Source of the DNA: Verrucomicrobiota bacterium
Lineage (GTDB): Bacteria > Verrucomicrobiota > Kiritimatiellia > CAIQIC01 > JAGNIJ01
Assembly: GCA_022710725.1 (NCBI GenBank)
Contig: JAKLGK010000004.1
Coordinates: 310,001-374,000, forward strand
DNA length: 64,000 bases
Direction of reading: 5' to 3'
Positions 29,079-40,917 of this stretch are shown here, piece by piece. Every line of letters begins with the position of its first letter. Position 1 is the stretch's first letter. A program made the translations under genes and the position numbers. Below the pieces are notes generated by a model that did no database searches, was not told the origin of the DNA, and saw only the letters and a program-made list of their open reading frames with translations.

Positions 29079-29798
29079 CTACCGGACCGCGACCACGACT
29101 TTGAACCACCGGAAGGCGCGCAGGTCGTGGATCGTCACGCGGCGGAAGCCCGCCCGAAGGCACAGCGCCCTCCACTGCCCGGCGCTGACGCAGTACTCGC
29201 CGAGGTTGAGGATGTGTTTTTTGCCGTTGTCGTACATCCGGCTGAAGGCCGGCACGCCGCCCTCCTTCAGGGCCTCGACGATTTCATCCTTAAGGAAATC
29301 CAGGATCCGCGCCAGCCGTTTCGGATCGGCGTGATCGCCCGTCGTATCCACGTCCACTTCCCCGATGACCAGTCGGCCGCCGGGCTTGAGGATCGAGCGC
29401 ATGGTTTTCAGCATGGGCCGCTTGTTCTCGACGTGGTGGAGCGCGACGGTGGCGGCGATGATGTCGAACGAGGACTTTCCGAACCGCAGCTTCGCCGCGT
29501 CCTGCCGCGCGCAACGGACCCGGTCCCGCAGGCCCAGCGCGTCGATTTTGGCCTGGAACAACCGCCGCATGTCCGGCGAGTTGTCGACGGCCGTAACCCG
29601 GCAGTCCGCGCGCTTCAGGAACTTGAGCGACAGCAGGCCCGTACCGCAGCCGACGTCCAGGACGCGGTCGCCGTCCGTCACCCCCGACAAGCGGGCGGCC
29701 AGGTCCAGCAGTTGGTGATGGCGCCGAACCTTGCCCAGCGTGGCATCGTATTCGTTCGCCCAGTCGCCGAACCAGCGCGTGGTGACGTGATTTTTCAT
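29079..29798 (-). CDS. Class I SAM-dependent methyltransferase
   Basis: 239 residues from the ATG at 29798. SAM-binding motif I is [15 protein letters not shown], followed by [26 protein letters not shown] (a Methyltransf_11-type motif) and [15 protein letters not shown]. It resembles UbiE-like small-molecule methyltransferases, but the substrate is unclear. The C-terminal KVVVAVR is a typical last strand. Convergent with nrfA, divergent from guaA. Confidence 0.87.
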   Translation of the reverse strand: MKNHVTTRWFGDWANEYDATLGKVRRHHQLLDLAARLSGVTDGDRVLDVGCGTGLLSLKFLKRADCRVTAVDNSPDMRRLFQAKIDALGLRDRVRCARQDAAKLRFGKSSFDIIAATVALHHVENKRPMLKTMRSILKPGGRLVIGEVDVDTTGDHADPKRLARILDFLKDEIVEALKEGGVPAFSRMYDNGKKHILNLGEYCVSAGQWRALCLRAGFRRVTIHDLRAFRWFKVVVAVR

Positions 29799-29822
29799 CA
29801 GCCGGCCATTGAATGCGCGGGC

Positions 29823-29851
29823 GCTTTCCTTGTCAAGCGCCGCAGGAAAGC
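29823..29851. repeat. 8-base inverted repeat upstream of guaA
   Basis: GCTTTCCT at 29823-29830 and AGGAAAGC at 29844-29851 form perfect arms around 13 bases, between the divergent methyltransferase and guaA starts. It could be an operator; it may also be chance. Confidence 0.3.
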
Positions 29852-29894
29852 CTCCGCGAATCCGCGCTTGCTGCCGCGCCCCTCCCTGTGGTAT

Positions 29895-29913
29895 CCGTAC
29901 GCGACTCGTACGG
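29895..29913 (+). promoter_or_regulatory. Hairpin in the guaA leader
   Basis: CCGTACG-CGACT-CGTACGG: a 7-base perfect stem with a five-base loop ending 18 bases before the guaA ATG. It could influence guaA expression as an operator or RNA hairpin. No run of T follows, so it is not a terminator. Confidence 0.4.
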
Positions 29914-29931
29914 CCGGCCCGTGGAGCCGCC

Positions 29932-31470
29932 ATGCACGACCGGATCACCATATTGGATTTCGGGTCGCAGTATACCCAGCTGATCGCCCGCCGGATCCGC
30001 GAGCAGCAGGTATTCTGCGAGATCCGGCGTTTCGACACGCCGGCCGCCGACCTCGCCGCGCGGGAACCCCAGGGGATCATCCTCTCGGGCGGCCCGGCCA
30101 GCGTCCTCGTCCCCGGCGCGCCGGCCGCCGACCCCGCGATCTTCGGCCTGGGCATCCCCCTGCTCGGGATCTGCTACGGCATGCAGCTCATGGGCCGCGA
30201 CCTCGGCGGACAGGTCCGGCCCGGCCGGGCCCGGGAGTACGGAAGCGCCGTGGTCCGGGTGCTTCAGCCGGACGCCCTCTTTCGCGAACTGCCCCCTACC
30301 CTCGACGTCTGGATGAGCCACGGGGACCAGGTGGAGCAATTGCCGCCGGGCTTCGTCGCGCTGGCGGCCACGGACACCTGCCCCATCGCCGCCATGGCCG
30401 ACCCGGCCCGCGAGCTGTACGCGCTGCAGTTCCATCCCGAGGTCGCCCACACGCCGCGCGGCGCGGACGTCCTGCGGCATTTCCTCTTCGACGTCTGCGC
30501 CTGCCGCGGCGACTGGAAGATGGCGGATTTCGCGGAGGAGAGCGTCGCCCGCCTCCGCGCGCAGGTCGGGAGCGGCCAGGTGTTATGCGGCTTGAGCGGC
30601 GGCGTGGACTCGTCCGTCGCCGCCGCCCTGCTCCACCGCGCCATCGGCAAACAGCTCCATTGCGTGTTCGTGGACAACGGTCTTCTCCGCGCGGGCGAGG
30701 CGGAGCAGGTCGAGGAGACCTTCGGCCGCGCCTTCGGCATGGACCTGCGCGTCGCTCGCGCGGGCGACCTGTTCCTGGAGCGGCTGGCGGGCGTCACCGA
30801 CCCGGAGCGGAAGCGGAAGATCATCGGCGCGACGTTCATCGACGTGTTTTCCGAGGAGGCGCGCAAGCTGGATCCCGTGCGGTTTCTCGCCCAGGGCACG
30901 CTCTATCCCGACGTGATCGAGAGCGTCTCGGCGTTCGGCGGGCCCTCGGCGACGATCAAGAGCCACCACAACGTCGGCGGGTTGCCGGCGGACCTGAAGT
31001 TCGAGCTGATCGAGCCGCTGCGGGACCTGTTCAAGGACGAGGTGCGCCAGCTCGGCCGGGAGCTGGGCCTGCCGGATTCCATCGTCGAGCGCCAGCCGTT
31101 CCCCGGACCCGGCCTCGCCGTGCGGATCCTCGGCGCGGTCTCCGCGGAGCGCGTCGCCCTCCTCCAGCAGGCCGAGATCCGGCTCCAGGAGGAACTCCGC
31201 AGGTTGCCCAATTACCGGGAGATCTGGCAGTCGTTCTGCGTCCTGCTGCCCGTCCAGACGGTGGGCGTGATGGGCGACGAGCGGACCTACGAAAACGTCG
31301 TCGCCGTCCGCGCCGTGCAGAGCCTGGACGGCATGACGGCCGACTGGTTCCGGCTGCCGCACGAGACGCTCGACCGGGTCGCCTCGCGGATCATCAACGA
31401 GGTTCGCGGCGTCAACAGGGTGGTATATGATATAAGTTCGAAACCGCCGGCTACGATCGAATGGGAATAA
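29932..31470 (+). CDS. guaA: GMP synthase (glutamine-hydrolysing)
   Basis: 512 residues. It converts XMP to GMP. The N-terminal class I amidotransferase has its nucleophile in [12 protein letters not shown] and the His-Glu pair in [11 protein letters not shown]. The ATP-pyrophosphatase domain has the P-loop [14 protein letters not shown], and the C-terminal dimerisation domain has [15 protein letters not shown], ending KPPATIEWE. Length and ending are canonical. It is separated from carB by a repeat-containing spacer. Confidence 0.97.
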   Translation: MHDRITILDFGSQYTQLIARRIREQQVFCEIRRFDTPAADLAAREPQGIILSGGPASVLVPGAPAADPAIFGLGIPLLGICYGMQLMGRDLGGQVRPGRAREYGSAVVRVLQPDALFRELPPTLDVWMSHGDQVEQLPPGFVALAATDTCPIAAMADPARELYALQFHPEVAHTPRGADVLRHFLFDVCACRGDWKMADFAEESVARLRAQVGSGQVLCGLSGGVDSSVAAALLHRAIGKQLHCVFVDNGLLRAGEAEQVEETFGRAFGMDLRVARAGDLFLERLAGVTDPERKRKIIGATFIDVFSEEARKLDPVRFLAQGTLYPDVIESVSAFGGPSATIKSHHNVGGLPADLKFELIEPLRDLFKDEVRQLGRELGLPDSIVERQPFPGPGLAVRILGAVSAERVALLQQAEIRLQEELRRLPNYREIWQSFCVLLPVQTVGVMGDERTYENVVAVRAVQSLDGMTADWFRLPHETLDRVASRIINEVRGVNRVVYDISSKPPATIEWE

Positions 31471-31479
31471 GAAGTTGAA

Positions 31480-31622
31480 CCACAGAGGACACAGAGGGAT
31501 TTTATTCAACCATAGGGAAACGGGGATTATCATGTTTCCTATCATTGGAAAAATGGCGGTGACTTTTTCCACACATTGGAAAATTCCCGGCTTTCCTCTG
31601 CGTTCCTCTGTGCCCTCTGTGG
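31480..31622. repeat. Inverted-repeat element enclosing a palindrome pair, guaA-carB spacer
   Basis: The left arm CCACAGAGGACACAGAGG (31480-31497) is complementary, with one mismatch, to the right arm CCTCTGTGCCCTCTGTGG (31605-31622). The arms belong to the 'CACAGAGG' class of intergenic repeats seen in many genomes. Between them lie two TTCCAA-N3-TTGGAA-like palindromes, so the block looks like a composite, possibly mobile, intergenic element of about 143 bases. The right arm ends 12 bases before the carB ATG. Confidence 0.7.
31536..31581. promoter_or_regulatory. Two phased TTCC/GGAA palindromes upstream of carB
   Basis: Copy 1 (31536-31550) is TTCCTATCATTGGAA and copy 2 (31567-31581) is TTCCACACATTGGAA. 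Their starts are 31 bases apart, and the interval begins AAA and ends TTT. Both are imperfect in the left half relative to the 49.2 kb copies. The spacing matches the other two clusters. Confidence 0.7.
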
Positions 31623-31634
31623 TGGATAATTGAA

Positions 31635-34868
<3,234 letters not shown>

Positions 34869-34886
34869 CGTCGCGGGGAAGCGCCG

Positions 34887-35645
34887 CTACCGGGGCAGCG
34901 GCGCGGGCTCGTCTTCCTTCTCTTCCTCGTAGGCCACCAGCATGGCGTGACGGCGGTTGAAGAAGGGGCTCAAGAAGGCGAAGTAGAATCCGAAGGCATT
35001 CAGCGTGAAGGCCGCGGCCACGGCCCAGCGGGAGTTGAAGAACAGCGCGGTGATCAGCAACACGGCCGGCGCCATGCCCCGGAGCCCCTTGGTCGGCTTG
35101 TTGTAGTGGACGTGCGACACCTGGAGCAGGACCATCGCCAGCACGCAGCCCCAGATGAAGGTCGCCGTCGGCCCGTGGCTCAGGGAGAACACGTCGTCGC
35201 TGATGTAGCCCGATTCCGCGATCAGGACCGAGAGCGCGATCCAGCCCGCGCAGGTCGTGATCGGCAGGCCGAGGTAGCCGCGCTGGCCGCGGAAGGGATC
35301 CACCACGCGGAACCGGGAAAGCCGCGAGACGCCGGAGACCACGATCGCGCAGGTGATCACGAGCCCCCAGATCCCGGCGTCCTTCAGGACCAACTGGTGC
35401 GCCAGGAACGCGGGGGCCAGGCCGAAGCTGGTCATATCTACGTACGTGTCCAGCTCGCCGCCGAATTTCGTAGTGGCGTGGAGCATCCGGGCCAGCGTGC
35501 CGTCCAGTCCGTCGAGCAGCATGGAGAGCATGATGAGCTGGGCGGCCTGGTAGTAGTTGCCCGCGGCGGTCATCATCAGGCTGAAGAAGCCCGCCAGCAT
35601 CGCCATGAAGGTGAACGTGATGGGAACCGCCGGACGCCAGTTCAT
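34887..35645 (-). CDS. pssA: CDP-diacylglycerol--serine O-phosphatidyltransferase
   Basis: 252 residues, about eight hydrophobic segments. CDP-alcohol phosphatidyltransferase motif D-G-x2-A-R-x8-G-x3-D-x3-D is intact in LDGLDGTLARMLHATTKFGGELDTYVDMTSFG. It makes phosphatidylserine, which the overlapping psd gene converts to phosphatidylethanolamine. The charged tail EEEKEDEPAPLPR is unremarkable. The ATG at 35645 overlaps the psd stop by four bases. Confidence 0.92.
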   Translation of the reverse strand: MNWRPAVPITFTFMAMLAGFFSLMMTAAGNYYQAAQLIMLSMLLDGLDGTLARMLHATTKFGGELDTYVDMTSFGLAPAFLAHQLVLKDAGIWGLVITCAIVVSGVSRLSRFRVVDPFRGQRGYLGLPITTCAGWIALSVLIAESGYISDDVFSLSHGPTATFIWGCVLAMVLLQVSHVHYNKPTKGLRGMAPAVLLITALFFNSRWAVAAAFTLNAFGFYFAFLSPFFNRRHAMLVAYEEEKEDEPAPLPR

Positions 35646-36325
35646 CGTTGGTCCTTGGTTATGACCGCCACCACGGTCTCGCCCGCCCGAACCTTGTCGC
35701 CCTTTTTCACCCGGATTTCCACGTCGGCCGCGGGAAAATACATGTCGAGCCGCGACCCGAATTTCATCAGCCCGATCCGGTCGCCTTTCGCCAGGCCCTG
35801 CTCCGGCTTCAGCCAGTAGATCACGCGCCGCACGATCGGGCCGACGATCTGCCGCACCAGGCAGCGCGTTCCCTGCCCTTCGACCAGGATGGAGCTGTGC
35901 TCGTTGAACTCGGACGCCTTGTTGCTGATGGTCAGCAGGTGCCGGCCGGGCGTATAGGCCAAGGCCGTGACCTGCCCGCCGATCGGCGTCCGGTTGATAT
36001 GCACGTTGAACGGGCTCAAGAAGATGCTGACGCGCACGGCCTCGGTCTTCAGGAATCGATCCTCGGGCATCACCTCGATCGCCCGGATCAGGCCGTCCGC
36101 GCCCGCCACCAGCGCCCTCGGATCCTCGGGGATGGCCCGGTCCGGATCGCGGAAGAAGAACAGCATGAACCCCGAGCCCACAACCGCCAGCGCGCCGAAG
36201 CCCATGGCCAGACCATTGAGCCCCCTGGCCAGACAGAACCCGGCTATCGCCCCGGGAATGATCAGGGCGCCGACCATGTGCCACCATCCGTCTTTGACGA
36301 TCGGGATACGCATTACCTTATCCAT
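35642..36325 (-). CDS. psd: Phosphatidylserine decarboxylase proenzyme (short type)
   Basis: 227 residues from the ATG at 36325 (MDKVMRIPIVKDG). Two N-terminal helices, then the catalytic domain with FFFRDPDRAIP, SPFNVHINRTPIGG and the self-cleavage region LMKFGSRLDMY, where Ser of Gly-Ser becomes the pyruvoyl group. The short form is like those of many Bacteroidetes, Verrucomicrobia and archaea. Together with pssA it supplies phosphatidylethanolamine. A TTG-initiated extension to 36340 is possible. Confidence 0.93.
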   Translation of the reverse strand: MDKVMRIPIVKDGWWHMVGALIIPGAIAGFCLARGLNGLAMGFGALAVVGSGFMLFFFRDPDRAIPEDPRALVAGADGLIRAIEVMPEDRFLKTEAVRVSIFLSPFNVHINRTPIGGQVTALAYTPGRHLLTISNKASEFNEHSSILVEGQGTRCLVRQIVGPIVRRVIYWLKPEQGLAKGDRIGLMKFGSRLDMYFPAADVEIRVKKGDKVRAGETVVAVITKDQR

Positions 36326-36397
36326 CAGCCCGTTGCGCAAGCCTTGTTGTTGGGGATTGCGCAGAGGAAGCTATAGACGATCTCGTACGCTGGAAAA

Positions 36398-36426
36398 ACT
36401 ATATAACGGTTTCCCCGCTTGTACAA
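36398..36426 (-). promoter_or_regulatory. Putative psd-pssA promoter
   Basis: On the minus strand TTGTAC (36421-36426) is followed after 17 bases by TATAGT (36398-36403), a strong -10 match. The start site would be near 36391, giving a leader of about 65 bases. Confidence 0.45.
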
Positions 36427-36441
36427 AACTTTTTCCCGGCT

Positions 36442-36474
36442 GTTAAACAAAGGGGCGGCGATCAAGCCGCCCCC
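36442..36474 (-). terminator. Rho-independent terminator of fba
   Basis: Minus-strand reading: GGGGCGGC-TTGATC-GCCGCCCC followed by TTTGTTT. An 8-base perfect GC stem (36452-36459 with 36466-36473) and a T-rich tail, 24 bases after the fba stop. Confidence 0.8.
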
Positions 36475-36497
36475 TTGCTTGCCCACGGATAGCTTTT

Positions 36498-37448
36498 TTA
36501 CTTCTTGACCAGCGCGCGCACGGCGTCGAGTTGCCCCGCGCTGCCGAGCTTGACGTTCTTGTGCGCGATGAACTTCGCGTATTCCTTCATGAAGACCTTC
36601 CCGGGCGGCCGGAGGTCGAAGTTTTTCGGGTCGTCGCGGAACGCCTCGCGGTGCACGCGGCACCAGACCAGCCGGCCGTCCGTGTCGATGTTGACCTTGG
36701 TCACGCCCAGCGTCGCCGCCTTGGCGAACTGGTTTTCGTCCACGCCCTTCGCCCCGCCGAGCTGCCCGCCGGCGGCGTTGATGCGCGCGACCTCGTCCTG
36801 CGGCACGGAGCTCGACCCGTGCATGACCAGCGGGAAGCCGGGCAGGCGCTTCTGGATTTCCACCAGCACCTCGAAATGAAGGCCCTGGCTGCCCGCGAAC
36901 TTGTAGGCGCCGTGGCTGGTGCCGATGGCGCACGCCAGGCTGTCGCAGCCGCTGCGCCGCACGAATTCCTTCGCCTGCTCCGGGTCCGTCAGCTTGGCGT
37001 CGGCCTCCTTGACGGAGACGTGCTCCTCCACGCCGCCCAGCTTGCCGAGCTCGGCCTCGACCACGATCCCCTTGGCGTGCGCGGCGTCCACGACGCGGCG
37101 CGTGATCTCGATGTTCTTGTCGAACGGCTCACCGCTGGCGTCGATCATGACGGAGCTGTAGAAGCCGCTGTTGATGCAGTCCATGCAGGTGGCCTCGTCC
37201 CCGTGGTCCAAGTGGACGGCGAAGACGGCGTCCGGGAAGATCTCGTCAGCCGCCCGGATGAGCGCCTCGACCATCTTCTTGTGCGTGTAGGACCGCGCGC
37301 CCTTGGACAACTGGACGATGAACGGCGCCTTGCTGTCCAGGTTGCCCTGGAACAGGCCCATGGTCTGCTCGAGGTTGTTGATGTTGTACGCCCCGACGGC
37401 GTATTTCCCGTACGCGTGCTTGAACAGTTCTTTCGTTGTAACGATCAT
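36498..37448 (-). CDS. fba: Class II fructose-bisphosphate aldolase
   Basis: 316 residues. Zn-dependent aldolase that cleaves or forms fructose 1,6-bisphosphate in glycolysis/gluconeogenesis. Zn ligands are in FAVHLDHGDEATCM, EAELGKLGGVEEHV, IGTSHGAYKF and LVMHGSSSVP; VNIDTDGRL is the phosphate-binding loop. KELFKHAYGKYAVGAYNINNLEQ is a typical start. Flanked by its own promoter and terminator, so likely monocistronic. Confidence 0.96.
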   Translation of the reverse strand: MIVTTKELFKHAYGKYAVGAYNINNLEQTMGLFQGNLDSKAPFIVQLSKGARSYTHKKMVEALIRAADEIFPDAVFAVHLDHGDEATCMDCINSGFYSSVMIDASGEPFDKNIEITRRVVDAAHAKGIVVEAELGKLGGVEEHVSVKEADAKLTDPEQAKEFVRRSGCDSLACAIGTSHGAYKFAGSQGLHFEVLVEIQKRLPGFPLVMHGSSSVPQDEVARINAAGGQLGGAKGVDENQFAKAATLGVTKVNIDTDGRLVWCRVHREAFRDDPKNFDLRPPGKVFMKEYAKFIAHKNVKLGSAGQLDAVRALVKK

Positions 37449-37486
37449 GGAGTGCTCCCTTGGGTTGATCCCGCAAAGCGCGATAC

Positions 37487-37514
37487 ACCATACGCGATGG
37501 TTCCCGGTTGTAAA
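37487..37514 (-). promoter_or_regulatory. Putative fba promoter
   Basis: Minus strand: TTTACA (37509-37514), 16 bases, TATGGT (37487-37492). Upstream of the fba ATG at 37448 with a leader of about 30 bases. Confidence 0.45.
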
Positions 37515-37581
37515 GGGTAAAACGCAATACCGGGACGCAAGGCGGCTTGATGCCGGAAGTCGCCCCGGGCATAGTGCCGAC

Positions 37582-40248
37582 ATGTCCGCCAAACCCAATG
37601 CCCCGAGCGGCATCCCGGCGCTGGACGAAATCGTCCAGGGGCTGCGCTTGGGCGACAACGTGGTGTTCCAGGTCGACCGGCTGGAGGATTACCTGTTCTT
37701 CGTCCGCCCCTTCGCCCGGCGCGCGGTCCAGGACGGGCGGCGTTGCGTCTACCTCCGCTTCGCCCCCCACCCGCCGGTGCTCGGGCCCGACGACGGCTTC
37801 GAGATCGTGCCGGTGGACCCGGGCGCCGGGTTCGACTCGTTCAGCGGGGAGGTGCACCGCATCATCGAGACCCGCGGGCACGGGGTGTTCTACGTCTTCG
37901 ACAACCTCTCCGCGCTCGTCGCTGAGTGGGCCACGGACGAGTCGCTGGCGAATTTCTTCCAGGTCACCTGCCCGTACCTCTTCGAGCTGGACACGATCAC
38001 CTACTTCGCCCTGACCCGCGGCCACCAGGCCCACGCCACCGTGGCGCGCATCCGCGACACGACCCAGCTGCTGCTCGACGTCTACCACGTCCAGCAGCGC
38101 ACCTATCTCCACCCGCTCAAGGTCTGGGACCGCTACACGCCGCGGATGTTCCTGCCGCACGCGATGGACGGCGACGCGTGGACGCCGGTCTTCCAGAGCG
38201 GCGACGCCGCTGCCGTCGTGTCCGTCGCGCGCCAGTCCCCGCTCCGCGCGCCGGCCGAATCCATCGCGCCGTGGGACAGCGTCTTCCGCCGGCTCCTTCA
38301 GTACCGCGAAAGCGGCATGCCGCTGGATGAATCGATCCCGGAGATCGCGGCCCTGAAGCAGGAGCTGACGCGTATGCTGATCGGGGACCACCCGGACTTC
38401 AGCCGGCTGGCGGACCGGCACCTGACGCTGGACGACCTGGTGGCGATCCGGGGCCGGCTGATCGGGTCGGGCCGGGTCGGCGGCAAGGCCGCCGGCATGC
38501 TCGTCGCCCGGCGCGTGCTGGCCTCCGTTCCGGATCCGGAATTCACCGCCGCCCTGGAGAGCCATGACTCGTTTTACGTCGGCTCGGACGTGTTCTTCAC
38601 CTTCCTGGTCAACAACGACCTCTTCCGCCTGCGCCTCAAGCTGTCCCGCAGCTCGCACATCTCGCGCGAGGAGTTTGCCGACGTGGAGAGCCGGTTCCTC
38701 GCGGGCCGCTTCCCGGCGGACATCCTGGAGCAGTTCCGGACGATGCTGGATTACTTCGGCCAGGCGCCGATCATCGTGCGGTCCAGCAGCCTGCTGGAGG
38801 ACAGCTACGGCAACGCGTTCGCGGGCAAGTATCGCAGCGAGTTCTGCGCCAACCAGGGCAGCCCGGAGGCGCGGTTGGAAGCCTTCCTGCGCGCGGTCAA
38901 GCTGGTGTACGCCAGCGCGCTCAACCCGGACGCGCTGACCTACCGCCGGCGGCGCGGGCTCGGGGAGAGCGAGGAGCAGATGGCCATCCTCGTCATGCGC
39001 GTGTCCGGCATGCCGCACGGCTCGACCTTCTTCCCCACCCTGGCCGGCGTCGCCTTCTCGCGCAATCTCTACGCGTGGAGCGACCGCATCGACGCCAGGC
39101 AGGGCGTCATCCGGCTGGTCTTCGGGCTCGGCACGCACGCGGTCAACCGGGTGGGCGGCGACTACCCGCACATGATCGCGGTCAGCCACCCGAAGCTCCG
39201 CCCCGAGATCGGCCTCAAGATCGCCAAGTACTCGCAGCACGAGATGGACCTGCTCGACCTGCAGGCCAACGAGCTGGTCACGCGCCCCGTCGCCGACGCC
39301 GTCGCGGACAAGCAGTTCCCCCACCTTCACCTTCTCGTCTCGGTGATGCAGGAAGGCCACCTCTTCGATCCCTTCAGCCGCGAGGTGCCCGGCGCGCCGT
39401 CGCAGATGGTCTTCACCTTCAACAACCTGATCGCGCGTACCCCCTTCGTCCCCCTCGTCGGCCGGGCGCTGGCCGCGCTGGAAAAGGCCTACGGGCACCC
39501 CGTGGACACCGAGTTCACCGCCCACGTGGACGCGAAGGGCCAGGTTCGGATCAACCTGCTGCAGTGCCGCCCGCTCTGGCTGCCGGGCGCGATGGGCCCC
39601 GTAATCTGGCCGGAGCCGGTCCGGCCGGAGCAGGTCATCTTCCGGTCCGACCGCTTCATCAGCGGCGGCGAGGTGGACCGCATCCGCTTCATCCTCTATA
39701 TCGACCCTCGCCGCTACGCCGCGATGACCGACCTGTCGCTGAAGAAGAGCATCGGCCGCGTAGTGGGCCGGATCAACGAGCTGCCCTCCGTCGTGGAAGG
39801 CCGCGTCCTCGTGCTCGGGCCCGGCCGCTGGGGCAGCAGCAACATCGAGCTGGGCGTCAACGTCGGCTACGCGGACATCGACAACGCCGCGGTCCTCGTC
39901 GAGCTGGCGCGGGAGGAGGCGGGCCACGTCCCCGAGGTCTCGTACGGCACGCATTTCTTCCAGGATCTCGTCGAGCAGCGGATCATCTATCTCCCCGTCT
40001 ACCCCGACGACCCGGAGTCGTCCTTCAACGAGCGCTTCTTCGAAAGCGCGCCCAACGCGCTGCGGGATATCCTGCCCGACGCCGCGCCCTTCGAGCAGGT
40101 CGTCAAAGTGATCGACGTGCCGTCCTTCGCGAGGGGGTCGTTCGTCCGCGTGATCGCCGATCCGGATCGGCGCCGAGCCCTGTGCTACCTGCCGGACCTG
40201 GAAGCGCCGCGCGCCACCGCCGCCATTTCGGATCCGTCGAATTTCTAG
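37582..40248 (+). CDS. PEP/pyruvate-binding-domain protein with degenerate KaiC-like N-terminus
   Basis: 888 residues. The N-terminus (about 1-240) looks like a RecA/KaiC ATPase fold (GIPALDEIVQGLRLGDNVVFQVD) but the Walker A lysine motif is missing (RLEDYLFF). Residues about 290-665 form a PPDK/PEP-synthase ATP-binding domain: GRVGGKAAGM, PIIVRSSSLLEDSYGNAFAGKY, VFSRN-type AFSRNLY and NLLQCRPLW. The phosphohistidine swivel domain and PEP/pyruvate barrel of real PPDK/PpsA are absent; instead a C-terminal domain (about 670-888) has GRVLVLGPGRWGSSNIELGVNVGYADI. It therefore cannot be a complete PEP synthase; it may phosphorylate a separate partner. Divergent from fba. Confidence 0.85.
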   Translation: MSAKPNAPSGIPALDEIVQGLRLGDNVVFQVDRLEDYLFFVRPFARRAVQDGRRCVYLRFAPHPPVLGPDDGFEIVPVDPGAGFDSFSGEVHRIIETRGHGVFYVFDNLSALVAEWATDESLANFFQVTCPYLFELDTITYFALTRGHQAHATVARIRDTTQLLLDVYHVQQRTYLHPLKVWDRYTPRMFLPHAMDGDAWTPVFQSGDAAAVVSVARQSPLRAPAESIAPWDSVFRRLLQYRESGMPLDESIPEIAALKQELTRMLIGDHPDFSRLADRHLTLDDLVAIRGRLIGSGRVGGKAAGMLVARRVLASVPDPEFTAALESHDSFYVGSDVFFTFLVNNDLFRLRLKLSRSSHISREEFADVESRFLAGRFPADILEQFRTMLDYFGQAPIIVRSSSLLEDSYGNAFAGKYRSEFCANQGSPEARLEAFLRAVKLVYASALNPDALTYRRRRGLGESEEQMAILVMRVSGMPHGSTFFPTLAGVAFSRNLYAWSDRIDARQGVIRLVFGLGTHAVNRVGGDYPHMIAVSHPKLRPEIGLKIAKYSQHEMDLLDLQANELVTRPVADAVADKQFPHLHLLVSVMQEGHLFDPFSREVPGAPSQMVFTFNNLIARTPFVPLVGRALAALEKAYGHPVDTEFTAHVDAKGQVRINLLQCRPLWLPGAMGPVIWPEPVRPEQVIFRSDRFISGGEVDRIRFILYIDPRRYAAMTDLSLKKSIGRVVGRINELPSVVEGRVLVLGPGRWGSSNIELGVNVGYADIDNAAVLVELAREEAGHVPEVSYGTHFFQDLVEQRIIYLPVYPDDPESSFNERFFESAPNALRDILPDAAPFEQVVKVIDVPSFARGSFVRVIADPDRRRALCYLPDLEAPRATAAISDPSNF

Positions 40249-40901
40249 CGGCCCGGTCCCGCCAGGGCCCGGGCCAGGTCGGGCGACAGGGGGAAGAACC
40301 AGCGGCCCCGCCGGTACACGGCGCGCGCCTCGTCCGCGCGGCCCTCGCCCTCCAGCACGCGGCCCCAGTCCAGCGCCTGCTTCGCCGCCAACGGCCAACG
40401 GGCCCGCCGGGCCATGACATCCTTCACCGCGTCCACGGCCTCGGGCGGGGCGCAGACGCGCAGCAGTTCGTGGACGACCTGGTAGTCCGGGTACCGTCGG
40501 TGCAGCTCCCACAGCGCCGGCCAGAGACGCGGGAACTCGTTGACGCAGGCCAGGCTGTACAGTTCGTACACGAGCTGGTCGGCCGCGACCTGTCGGCGCC
40601 AGAACGGCAGGCGCTGCAGTCCGACCGCCCGGTGCAGGCCGTAGAACACCACCTCCGACAGCCAGTGATGGTTGATGAACGGGTAGTCCGGCCATGTGTA
40701 CGTCAGCAGGTTGGTATCCGGCACGCTCCCCCGATCGAGGATGAGCCGGCCCAACAGGAGATGCCGCCCCAGATCCTCCATGAAGCCGATGCCCGGCGTG
40801 AAGGCCAGGAGGAACACGAGCAGCAGGATCGGGAGCCACGCGAGGGCGTTTCCAAACATTGGAAAAAAGCATCGCACATTTTTCCAAACATTGGAAAACA
40901 T
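40245..40901 (-). CDS. Short membrane protein, probable internally deleted glycosyltransferase-like remnant
   Basis: 218 residues if read from 40901, or 204 from the in-frame ATG at 40859. The first residues (MFSNVWKN...FFPMFGN) are simply the translation of the two palindromes, so 40859 or a later site is the likelier start. A signal-like helix (WLPILLLVFLLAF) is followed by DLGRHLLLGRLILDRGSVPDTN and YPFINHHWLSEVVFYGLHRAVGL, the usual N-terminal block of 500-600-residue polytopic glycosyltransferases. The sequence then jumps to a soluble TPR-like C-terminal part (EGRADEARAVYRRGRWFFP). The middle membrane helices are missing. It could be a pseudogene formed by in-frame deletion. Confidence 0.6.
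   Translation of the reverse strand: MFSNVWKNVRCFFPMFGNALAWLPILLLVFLLAFTPGIGFMEDLGRHLLLGRLILDRGSVPDTNLLTYTWPDYPFINHHWLSEVVFYGLHRAVGLQRLPFWRRQVAADQLVYELYSLACVNEFPRLWPALWELHRRYPDYQVVHELLRVCAPPEAVDAVKDVMARRARWPLAAKQALDWGRVLEGEGRADEARAVYRRGRWFFPLSPDLARALAGPGR
40849..40898. repeat. Two phased TTCCAAACATTGGAA palindromes at 40.9 kb
   Basis: Cores TTCCAAACATTGGAA at 40850-40864 and 40882-40896, 32 bases start to start. The 17-base interval begins AAA and ends TTT. The flanking T and A runs extend each palindrome to 17-19 bases. They overlap the 5' end of the glycosyltransferase-like gene and follow the CPBP gene stop. Confidence 0.9.
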
Positions 40902-40917
40902 TCCGCGCGTCCGACGG

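Noticed and set aside
37246-40887. Very long open frame on the minus strand (over 1200 codons) opposite the PEP-binding-domain gene
   Set aside because: Its codons mirror the high-GC third positions of the plus-strand gene, the translation is Arg/Gly/Val-rich without motifs, and the plus strand has clear homology.
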